Shown here in pieces: positions 1 through 4,992 of a DNA stretch of 9,100 nucleotides. Location: contig OKRF01000134.1 of the NCBI GenBank assembly GCA_900290315.1, positions 88-9,187 of the forward strand. The letters run 5' to 3'. The DNA is from Candidatus Sulfopaludibacter sp. SbA3. GTDB lineage: Bacteria > Acidobacteriota > Terriglobia > Bryobacterales > Bryobacteraceae. The notes beneath the pieces were generated by a model. It did no database searches and had not been told where the DNA came from. It saw nothing but the letters and a program-made list of their open reading frames with translations. Each line of letters starts with the position of its first letter. Within the stretch, counting starts at the first letter, position 1. Position numbers and translations under genes: made by a program.

Positions 1-8
1 GGGTAACG

Positions 9-27
9 CCGGCGATCTTGTCGCCGG
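9..27. repeat. Small perfect hairpin upstream of the glycosidase gene
   Basis: CCGGCGA (9-15) and TCGCCGG (21-27) form a perfect 7-bp stem around the 5-nt loop TCTTG. No T-run follows on the + strand, so a classical terminator is not supported. It may belong to the end of a gene outside the window. The rest of 1-152 holds no gene I recognise: the + strand frames close early (TAA at 4-6, TGA at 71-73), and the frame that stays open merely runs into the glycosidase without family-like sequence. Confidence 0.3.
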
Positions 28-137
28 TCGGCCAGTGCAACCGACGGCGCTACCAACCACCAGTTTTTCCTGAAGTTTCGCGGGCGGAACGCCCATCCCA
101 ACAGACAACGAAGACCGATCGCCTGTCCTCCTGGCAT

Positions 138-143
138 TACAAT
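138..143 (+). promoter_or_regulatory. Possible -10 element before the glycosidase gene
   Basis: TACAAT lies 9 nt before the chosen ATG at 153 and matches four of six positions of the sigma-70 -10 consensus, including both ends. No convincing -35 box sits 16-18 nt upstream, and the implied leader would be very short. A similar AT-rich box (TTGTAATAGAA, 2833-2843) precedes the sigma factor gene, which is the only reason to mention it. Confidence 0.2.
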
Positions 144-152
144 AAGAAATCG

Positions 153-2261
153 ATGAAAGCGATTCCAGTCCTCTTTGCCCTGTCCGCCCTTGCACTCCTG
201 CCGGCGCAACAGCGCGACTATCCCGTGAAACCGGTGCCCTTCACCGCCGTCCACGTCGATGACGGGTTCTGGGCGCCGCGCATCGAGACCAACCGCACCG
301 TCACCATTCCCTTCGCCTTCGGTAAGGACGAAGAGACCGGTCGCCTGGACAACTTCATCCGCGCCGCCAAGGCCCTCCGCGGCGAGCCGTTCGAAAACAA
401 GAAATATCCACCCTATCCCTTTGACGATACCGACGTGTACAAGGTCATCGAGGGCGCGTCCTACACCCTGAGCGTCCATCCCGACCCCAAGCTCGACGCC
501 TACATCGACCGCCTTATCGAAAAGATCGGCGCGGCGCAGGAAAAAGACGGCTACCTCTATACCGCCCGCACCATCAACCCGCTCGAACCGCACCCCTGGA
601 GCGGCAAAGAACGCTGGGTTCTGGAGGGCGTCAACAGCCACGAACTATACGATCTGGGCCATCTCTATGAAGCCGCCGCCGCACACTACGCCGCCACAGG
701 CAAGCGCACCCTGCTGGACATCGCGCTGCGCACCGCCAACCTGCTGTGCGACACCTTCGGGCCCGGCAAGCGTGAAATCTGGCCGGGCCACCAGATCGTG
801 GAAATGGGCCTCGCGAAGCTGTACCGCGTCACCGGCGACCAGCACTATCTCAATCTCGCCAAGTTCATGCTGGACGTTCGCGGCCCGCAGAGCAAAGAAG
901 AGGGCGCCGGCAATCCGTACGTCCAGGCGCAAATGCGAGTGGTCGACCAGACCGAAGCCGTCACCGGCGGCCACGCCGTGCGCGCCGTCTACATGTACTC
1001 CGGAATGGCCGACGTGGGCGCGCTCACCGGCGACACAGCATATGTCAACGCCCTCGATAAGATTTGGGACAACGTGGCCAGTAAGAAGCTGCACATCACC
1101 GGCGGCATCGGCGCGCGCGCCGCGGGCGAATCTTTCGGCGCCGATTACGAGCTGCCGAACCTGAGCGCGTACAACGAAACCTGCGCCGCCGTGGGCAACG
1201 ATTTCTGGAACCACCGCCTCTTCCTGCTCCACGCCGATTCCAAGTACATCGACGTCATGGAGCGCACGCTCTACAACGGCCTGATCTCCGGTGTTTCGCT
1301 GGACGGCAAGACTTTCTTCTATGAGAATCCGCTGGAGGCCACGGGCAATGCCGGCAAGGATCAGCGCAGCCCGTGGTTCGGCGTGGCCTGCTGCCCCGGC
1401 AACATCACCCGCTTCATGGCCAGCGTGCCCGGCCGCTTCATGGCCAGCGTGCCCGGCTACGTGTATGCCCAGCGTAACGACGCCATCTGGGTCAATCTCT
1501 ATGTGGCCAGCGCCGCCGATATCAAGCTCGATAACGGCCGCACCGTCCACATGACCCAGGAGACCCGCTATCCATGGGACGGCGCCGTCAAAATGACGGT
1601 GGCGCCCGACCAGGCCGCCGCCCTCACCATCCACGTCCGCATTCCCGGATGGGCGCGCAACGAACCGGTGGCCAGCGATCTGTACCGCTTCGAAGACCGC
1701 GACCCCGAGCTCGCGATCCTCAAAATCAATGGCAAGCCTGTGCTGCTCACGCTCGATAAAGGCTACGTCAATCTCACCCGCACCTGGAAGAAGGGTGACA
1801 TCATCGAACTCGCCATGCCCATGCCCATCCGCCGCGTGATGGCCAACGACCATGTGGTGGCCGATCGCGGCCGCGTGGCCATCCAGCGCGGTCCCATCGT
1901 GTACGCCGCGGAGTGGGTCGATAATCCCAACGGCAAGGTCCGCAACCTGATGCTGCCGCCCAGCGCCAAACTCACCGCCGAGTATCGGCCCGCGCTGCTG
2001 AACGGCGTGGAAGTCATCACCGGACGGGCCCTGGCTCTGGCCTACGGCGCGCAGGGCCAAACCGTGCGGCAGGAGCAGCCTCTCACCCTGATTCCGTACT
2101 ACGCGTGGGCCAATCGCGGACGCGGCCAGATGATGGTGTGGCTGCCCGCCATCGAGGTGATGGCCCGTCCCATTCCGTACCCCACGGTCGCCAGCACCGC
2201 TAAGGTTACGGTCTCCGGCCGTCGGTCTCCGGCCGTCCCCAGCAGCGCAATATGGATGTGA
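153..2261 (+). CDS. Secreted GH127-type (DUF1680) beta-L-arabinofuranosidase-like protein, truncated by frameshift
   Basis: Predicted to hydrolyse terminal beta-L-arabinofuranosyl groups from plant-type glycans outside the cytoplasm. The ATG at 153 is chosen because it opens a signal peptide (MKAIPVLFALSALALLPA, cut before QQ); the 45 upstream in-frame codons look non-coding. Residues ~20-640 carry the (alpha/alpha)6-barrel-type DUF1680 core. Active-site landmarks match HypBA1 of Bifidobacterium: E326 in GESFG fits acid/base Glu322, E342 and C344 in NETCA fit zinc ligands Glu338/Cys340 with identical spacing, and C413-C414 in ACCPGN fit the catalytic/zinc Cys417-Cys418. Two anomalies are present. 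Residues 420-427 (RFMASVPG) are exactly repeated just after the Cys pair. A 14-bp duplication at 2209-2237 shifts the frame after R690, adding 12 foreign residues and a TGA. The intended product would be 818 residues; 128 are lost. A GH146-like specificity is an alternative. The core may fold, but activity is uncertain. Confidence 0.88.
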   Translation: MKAIPVLFALSALALLPAQQRDYPVKPVPFTAVHVDDGFWAPRIETNRTVTIPFAFGKDEETGRLDNFIRAAKALRGEPFENKKYPPYPFDDTDVYKVIEGASYTLSVHPDPKLDAYIDRLIEKIGAAQEKDGYLYTARTINPLEPHPWSGKERWVLEGVNSHELYDLGHLYEAAAAHYAATGKRTLLDIALRTANLLCDTFGPGKREIWPGHQIVEMGLAKLYRVTGDQHYLNLAKFMLDVRGPQSKEEGAGNPYVQAQMRVVDQTEAVTGGHAVRAVYMYSGMADVGALTGDTAYVNALDKIWDNVASKKLHITGGIGARAAGESFGADYELPNLSAYNETCAAVGNDFWNHRLFLLHADSKYIDVMERTLYNGLISGVSLDGKTFFYENPLEATGNAGKDQRSPWFGVACCPGNITRFMASVPGRFMASVPGYVYAQRNDAIWVNLYVASAADIKLDNGRTVHMTQETRYPWDGAVKMTVAPDQAAALTIHVRIPGWARNEPVASDLYRFEDRDPELAILKINGKPVLLTLDKGYVNLTRTWKKGDIIELAMPMPIRRVMANDHVVADRGRVAIQRGPIVYAAEWVDNPNGKVRNLMLPPSAKLTAEYRPALLNGVEVITGRALALAYGAQGQTVRQEQPLTLIPYYAWANRGRGQMMVWLPAIEVMARPIPYPTVASTAKVTVSGRRSPAVPSSAIWM
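1409..1457 (+). repeat. Exact 24-bp in-frame tandem duplication inside the glycosidase gene
   Basis: Bases 1410-1433 are repeated exactly at 1434-1457, with one extra matching base (C1409/C1433) at the junction. The unit encodes RFMASVPG, so the protein reads RFMASVPG twice before YVYA. In family members as I remember them, a single such helix (pattern CCPxNIxRxxASxPGYVY) follows the catalytic cysteine pair, so the second copy is an insertion of eight residues. Confidence 0.93.
2209..2237 (+). repeat. Exact 14-bp tandem duplication causing a frameshift
   Basis: GGTCTCCGGCCGTC occupies 2210-2223 and again 2224-2237, with one base of junction homology (C2209/C2223). Fourteen is not a multiple of three, so the reading frame changes here. 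Removing one copy joins the frame starting at 153 to the frame ending at 2623 and gives VTVSGRPQQRNMDVIKDG across the join, which fits the DUF1680 protein pattern. Confidence 0.95.
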
Positions 2262-2623
2262 TTAAGGATGGCGAGATTCCTGCCGCGTCCAACGATCACG
2301 CGGGCTATTTCGATTGGTGGCCCGCGAAGGCCAACAAAGAGACCGTGGACTACACCTTCACCCAGCCGGCCAAAGTCAGCGAATGCGGCTTGTACTGGTT
2401 CGACGATACCGGCCAGGGTGGCGTGCGCGTCCCTGACTCATGGCGCCTCTTGTACAAAGATGGCGACGTGTGGAAGCCCGTCGAAACCCTGGACGACTAC
2501 CGGGTGGACCGAAACAAATTCAACACCGTGAAGTTCACCCCCGTCACCACCACCGCCCTGCGCTTAGAGGTGCAAGCCCAATCCAACTTCTCGATGGGCC
2601 TGCAGAAATGGACAGTCAGGTAA
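2238..2623 (+). pseudogene. Out-of-frame C-terminal module of the GH127-type glycosidase
   Basis: This is the continuation of the glycosidase in the shifted frame, ending at TAA 2621-2623. It encodes the beta-sandwich module typical of the long DUF1680 proteins and resembling F5/8-type (discoidin-like) sugar-binding folds. Visible pieces are SNDHAGYFDWWP, the strand around GLYWFDDTGQGGVRVPDSW, and VTTTALRLEVQ followed by the terminal KWTVR. It has no signal peptide and no Shine-Dalgarno sequence. An ATG at 2252 overlaps the end of the truncated frame (TGA 2259-2261), so re-initiation could in principle make a separate ~123-residue piece. Without its own export signal, such a piece would stay in the cytoplasm. 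I read it as a gene remnant rather than an independent gene. Confidence 0.85.
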
Positions 2624-2632
2624 CGACCACTC

Positions 2633-2668
2633 CCTTACGGTCGTGGCTCGCCTTACGGTCGTGGCTCG
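2633..2668 (+). repeat. Nested exact 18-bp tandem duplication in the terminator arm
   Basis: CCTTACGGTCGTGGCTCG is present at 2633-2650 and 2651-2668, whereas copy B of the larger repeat has it once (2755-2772). It duplicates the inner left arm of the terminator hairpin. Because copy B lacks it, it most likely arose in copy A after the 105-bp duplication, or was lost from copy B. Confidence 0.93.
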
Positions 2669-2704
2669 GATCCGAGCCGCGCGCGTCAGCAAGCGGTCTT
2701 TTTT
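2651..2704 (+). terminator. Rho-independent-like terminator, copy A, after the glycosidase gene
   Basis: The perfect palindrome GGCTCGGATCCGAGCC (2663-2678; 6-bp stem with a GATC loop) is the core of a longer imperfect stem: CCTTACGGTCGTGGCTCG on the left and CGAGCCGCGCGCGTCAGC on the right. It is followed by GCGGTC and six T (2699-2704). Here the left arm is duplicated (18 bp), so two alternative left arms compete for one right arm. Confidence 0.7.
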
Positions 2705-2750
2705 CCCAAATTCTCGATGGGCCTGCAGAAATGGACAGTCAGGTAACGAT

Positions 2751-2809
2751 CACTCCCTTACGGTCGTGGCTCGGATCCGAGCCGCGCGCGTCAGCAAGCG
2801 GTCTTTTTT
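2751..2809 (+). terminator. Rho-independent-like terminator, copy B
   Basis: The same element occurs without the 18-bp insertion. The palindromic core is at 2768-2783, the flanking arms extend the imperfect stem to about 22 bp per side with several mismatches, and six T lie at 2804-2809. As the second of two tandem terminators it would insulate the downstream sigma factor operon from glycosidase transcription. T2750, just outside the stem, is the single substituted base relative to copy A. Confidence 0.7.
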
Positions 2810-2819
2810 CCCAAATTCG

Positions 2820-2849
2820 GCGCTCTCAACCGTTGTAATAGAAGAGCGC
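2820..2849 (+). promoter_or_regulatory. Inverted repeat around a possible -10 box upstream of the sigma factor gene
   Basis: GCGCTCT (2820-2826) and AGAGCGC (2843-2849) are perfect 7-bp inverted arms separated by 16 nt. The spacer contains TTGTAAT (2833-2839), a possible -10 element about 24 nt before the ATG at 2863. The arms could be an operator for a dimeric regulator or a leader RNA hairpin. No -35 box is recognisable. Because the preceding terminator ends at 2809, a promoter somewhere in 2810-2862 is expected. Confidence 0.35.
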
Positions 2850-2862
2850 TGCTTTTGGCATC

Positions 2863-3444
2863 ATGTTCTTTTCCAGAAAATCCGCCGCACGGCCGGCTGC
2901 CATCCTCGGACTGGCCGCCGATCGCGCCACCCCTGTGACCGCCTCCGAGGCCCTGGAGCGCCACTTCGCCGACCACTACGAAGCGCTCTTCCGCTTCCTG
3001 CGCTCCTGTGGCGCGGCCGATCCGCTGGCCGAAGACCTGTCCCAGGAATCCTTCCTGCGACTCCATCAACACCTGGCGGAAGGCCGCCCCGAGCACAACA
3101 TCCGCGCCTGGCTGTTCCGCGTCGCTTACCGCCTGTGGATCGATCGCTGGCGCGTCTCGCAGCGGGAAACCCCCGTCCAGGAAGGGGCCTGGGACCTGTG
3201 GAGCCAGGTTCTGCGCGACCCCCGCCCCGGCGCCGAGCAGGAACTGCTGGCACGCGAACGCCAGGAGTGGCTGCGCGCGGCCCTGCTCCGCTTGTCGCAA
3301 CTGGAACGGCAAGCCCTTCACCTCCGCGCCGATGGCCTGAAGTATCGCGAGATCGCCGAAGTGCTCGGCATCAGTTATTGGCGTGTGGTGGAGGCCGTGC
3401 GGCGCGCCCTCGATGTCTTAGGAGAAGAAGCCCATGGCCAATGA
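2863..3444 (+). CDS. ECF-type RNA polymerase sigma factor
   Basis: A 193-residue sigma-70 family protein of the extracytoplasmic-function group, which directs RNA polymerase to a small regulon and is usually restrained by a co-transcribed anti-sigma factor. Region 2 covers residues ~33-100, with the region 2.2-like DPLAEDLSQESFLRL (53-67) and the -10-recognising stretch RAWLFRVAYRLWIDRWR (81-97). Region 4 covers ~136-186, with a helix-turn-helix around LKYREIAEVLGISYW (159-173). Length is normal for the group. The ATG at 2863 gives ~30 residues before region 2; GTG at 2935 is a possible later start, and neither has a strong ribosome-binding site. The next gene starts inside this one (11-nt overlap), which is typical of a sigma/anti-sigma pair. 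The regulon is unknown, but autoregulation of the downstream genes is the simplest inference. Confidence 0.92.
   Translation: MFFSRKSAARPAAILGLAADRATPVTASEALERHFADHYEALFRFLRSCGAADPLAEDLSQESFLRLHQHLAEGRPEHNIRAWLFRVAYRLWIDRWRVSQRETPVQEGAWDLWSQVLRDPRPGAEQELLARERQEWLRAALLRLSQLERQALHLRADGLKYREIAEVLGISYWRVVEAVRRALDVLGEEAHGQ
3420..3424 (+). promoter_or_regulatory. Shine-Dalgarno site for the anti-sigma gene
   Basis: AGGAG lies 9 nt before the ATG at 3434, inside the last codons of the sigma factor gene. It is the clearest ribosome-binding site in the window and fixes the anti-sigma start. It also keeps the two products co-translated. Confidence 0.7.
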
Positions 3445-4915
3445 ACCTCGTTGGACGGCCGGCAATCATCCCACCCCCGAAGAGCTGTTGCTCGCCCGGG
3501 AGGACCAACTTCCCCACCAGGATGCCGAACCCATCCTCGCGCACCTCCACCAGTGCTGGGAATGCCGCGCCCAGGTGGAACGCTTCACGCGCGGCATTGA
3601 CACCTATCTCAAATTTCGCAAATTGCATCTCGATCCCGTGGCCACTCCGCGACCTGGCGGGTGGCTGCGCTTGTCCGCACGCCTCAGGGACGCCGAAGAC
3701 CCGGCCGTTCACTCGCAAGCCCTGTGGAAACGTGTCCCGCGGGGCATCTGGCTGGCTGCTTCCCTAGCGGCTGCCGCCGCGTTGCTCGCGATGCTCTTCG
3801 TCTCTCCCGCTCCGCTCACCGCCAAAATGGTCTTGCATCGCGCCCTCCGCGCCGAAGCGGCCGGGACGGGTACCCCATCCATCCAACGCGTGCTGGTACG
3901 CCGCGCCGGCGCCCTTGTCGCGACCGACAATTTCGTGCTCCAGAGAGCCTATGTCGATCGCTCGCGCCCCCTCAGCGTGGCCTCTCACCTCTCCTGGCAC
4001 GATTCGCTCCACACCAGGCAGGACTCCGTCACCACTACGCCCAACGAAATCCGCGTCGAAACGAAGACTCCCGAAAGCGCCATCTCTCTCGCCAGCCTCA
4101 CTGTGGCCAGCGCCGACTATCAGCCCCGCGCCCGCCACGTGGAACTGCGCGACGGCATCACCATCGATGTCGAGACCGTCGCGCCCGCCTCAGCCACGCC
4201 CGAAGCGGAAGCCGTACCGCCCGCTCGCGAAGCCCCGCCGGCCCCGAAGTCCGTACCTGCCGCGGAAGATCGCGCGGAAGATCGCGAGGCGCTCGAGATG
4301 GAAGTCCGCTGGGCACTCCGCCGCATCGATGCCGACCTGGGTGAGCCGCTCCAGATCCAGGCCGCCGGAGATGACCTGGTAGTCAAAGGTACGCTCGACG
4401 AAGCTGCACGCCGCGATCAGATCGCCGAGGCCCTCCGCGCGTTTCCCAGAGTCTCCACCCAGCTCAGCCTGGCTGTACCCGACGCCGGCCTGCTCGGTAA
4501 GGCGCAACCCATCGACCCCAGCGGCGCTGCCTCCAGCCCGCTTCTATCGTCGCAATTGTCGAACAATTGTCGAAAGATCTTCCCGACGCCGAAGCTCGCC
4601 GCGCGTTCGTCTCACAAGCCCTGCATCTCTCGCACGACATCCTGCAGCACAGTTGGGCGCTCCGCAGACTCGCCGAGCGCTACCCTTCGTCCGTCGCCAA
4701 TGCCCTGTCCACCGAAGCCCGCGCGTCGCTCGATCGGCTCGTCGCCGCCCATCAGGAAGCCATCGCCGCAGCGTCCCGAGAGGTCATCCCGTTGTGGAAG
4801 CCGTATGTCCAACTCGACGCCGGAGCCGTCAACTCGCGCATGCCGTGGCAGACCGCTTCGCTCACCGCCTTGCAGAATGCGCAAGGACTCGATCATCTCA
4901 CGGTCCGTCTGCTAG
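3434..4915 (+). CDS. Membrane anti-sigma factor with zf-HC2-like zinc finger, frameshifted in its extracytoplasmic part
   Basis: Probably binds and restrains the adjacent ECF sigma factor. The N-terminus carries H37-x3-C41-x2-C44 (HLHQCWEC), the zf-HC2/ZAS zinc-finger pattern of anti-sigma domains. One transmembrane helix follows at ~105-125 (GIWLAASLAAAAALLAMLFV). Outside are a region (~130-250) resembling other acidobacterial anti-sigma proteins as I remember them, a Pro/Ala/Glu-rich linker (~250-285) holding an exact AEDR repeat, and a BON-like alpha/beta segment (~287-350). An 11-bp duplication at 4553-4574 shifts the frame after S376. The remaining ~117 residues are a low-complexity Ser/Arg/Pro tail unlike the rest, ending at TGA 4913-4915. 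Repaired, the protein would be 515 residues, ending at 4992. The zinc finger and membrane anchor are intact, so sigma binding may persist while sensing through the distal part is lost. Confidence 0.85.
   Translation: MANEPRWTAGNHPTPEELLLAREDQLPHQDAEPILAHLHQCWECRAQVERFTRGIDTYLKFRKLHLDPVATPRPGGWLRLSARLRDAEDPAVHSQALWKRVPRGIWLAASLAAAAALLAMLFVSPAPLTAKMVLHRALRAEAAGTGTPSIQRVLVRRAGALVATDNFVLQRAYVDRSRPLSVASHLSWHDSLHTRQDSVTTTPNEIRVETKTPESAISLASLTVASADYQPRARHVELRDGITIDVETVAPASATPEAEAVPPAREAPPAPKSVPAAEDRAEDREALEMEVRWALRRIDADLGEPLQIQAAGDDLVVKGTLDEAARRDQIAEALRAFPRVSTQLSLAVPDAGLLGKAQPIDPSGAASSPLLSSQLSNNCRKIFPTPKLAARSSHKPCISRTTSCSTVGRSADSPSATLRPSPMPCPPKPARRSIGSSPPIRKPSPQRPERSSRCGSRMSNSTPEPSTRACRGRPLRSPPCRMRKDSIISRSVC
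4261..4286 (+). repeat. Exact 12-bp in-frame tandem duplication in the anti-sigma gene
   Basis: CGCGGAAGATCG occurs at 4261-4272 and 4273-4284, with two further matching bases at the junction. It adds four residues, giving AEDRAEDRE at the end of the charged linker before the BON-like segment. A flexible linker would tolerate this, so it is probably neutral. Confidence 0.88.
4553..4574 (+). repeat. Exact 11-bp tandem duplication causing a frameshift in the anti-sigma gene
   Basis: CAATTGTCGAA is present at 4553-4563 and 4564-4574 with no extra junction homology. Eleven is not a multiple of three. Removing one copy joins the frame from 3434 to the frame ending at 4992 and reads SSQLSKDLPDAEARRAF across the join, with no foreign residues. 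Confidence 0.95.
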
Positions 4916-4992
4916 CCGCCGGAGGCAGCGACAGGCTCACCGTTTCCGACGCCCTACGGCAACTGCAGGTGAATTTCGGGCGGTTACAATGA
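4575..4992 (+). pseudogene. Out-of-frame C-terminal part of the anti-sigma factor
   Basis: This is the continuation of the anti-sigma protein after the 11-bp duplication, in a different frame, ending at TGA 4990-4992. It encodes about 139 residues of mostly helical, charged sequence (DAEARRAFVSQALHLSHDIL and onward to VNFGRLQ) with no recognised domain. A TTG at 4567 in the second repeat copy could formally start it, but no ribosome-binding site is visible and there is no export signal. Its stop overlaps the receptor start in an ATGA arrangement (4989-4992). That is the coupling expected if this were the original end of the anti-sigma gene, and it supports the frameshift reading. Function of the segment is unknown; it would lie on the outer side of the inner membrane. 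Confidence 0.82.

Larger units (their letters stand above)
2588..2815 (+). repeat. Tandem duplication of a 105-bp unit: gene 3' end plus terminator
   Basis: Copy A (2588-2710, 123 nt) and copy B (2711-2815, 105 nt) are direct and adjacent. They differ by one substitution (C2627 versus T2750) and by an 18-bp tandem insertion in copy A (2633-2668). Each copy starts with the last 11 sense codons (FSMGLQKWTVR) and stop codon of the glycosidase gene and ends in a hairpin with a T-run. The bases after copy B (TTC, 2816-2818) match the start of the unit, giving 3 nt of junction homology. Bases 2624-2862 contain no gene. Confidence 0.95.

Noticed and set aside
18..152. N-terminal extension of the glycosidase frame upstream of 153
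   Set aside because: The extra 45 residues are Arg/Pro/Gln-rich and precede a perfectly placed signal peptide, which would then be internal. The ATG at 153 is far more likely.
1815..1826. ATGCCC repeated twice as another tandem duplication
   Set aside because: It encodes MPMP in a stretch (AMPMPIRRV) whose pattern is common in this glycosidase family, so no duplication event is needed.
645..2060. Long minus-strand open frame (471 codons) opposite the glycosidase
   Set aside because: Its His/Gly/Val/Ala-rich product resembles no family I know. It is the antisense shadow of a GC-rich gene whose + strand product has clear catalytic motifs.
2209..2261. Programmed ribosomal frameshift joining the two glycosidase frames
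   Set aside because: No slippery heptamer or downstream structure was seen, and the frame change is fully explained by the 14-bp duplication. The same explanation holds for the anti-sigma gene at 4553.
2588..2815. CRISPR array or mobile-element ends
   Set aside because: There are only two directly adjacent copies, no spacers, no cas genes or transposase, and the unit contains the end of the neighbouring gene. It is a plain tandem duplication.
4261..4574. Target-site duplications left by excised transposons
   Set aside because: The 11-, 12- and 14-bp cases could be such footprints, but the 18-, 24- and 105-bp cases in the same cluster are too long and no element remnants lie between copies, so a single cause of this kind is unlikely.
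4653..4988. Upstream extension of the TonB receptor frame
   Set aside because: The extra 112 residues are Arg/Ser-rich, overlap the real C-terminal coding of the anti-sigma gene, and would bury the receptor signal peptide that starts at 4989.
4984..4990. TTACAAT as an internal -10 box for the receptor gene
   Set aside because: It overlaps the receptor start codon and the last anti-sigma codons, so a transcript starting from it would begin inside the receptor gene. It is coding sequence.
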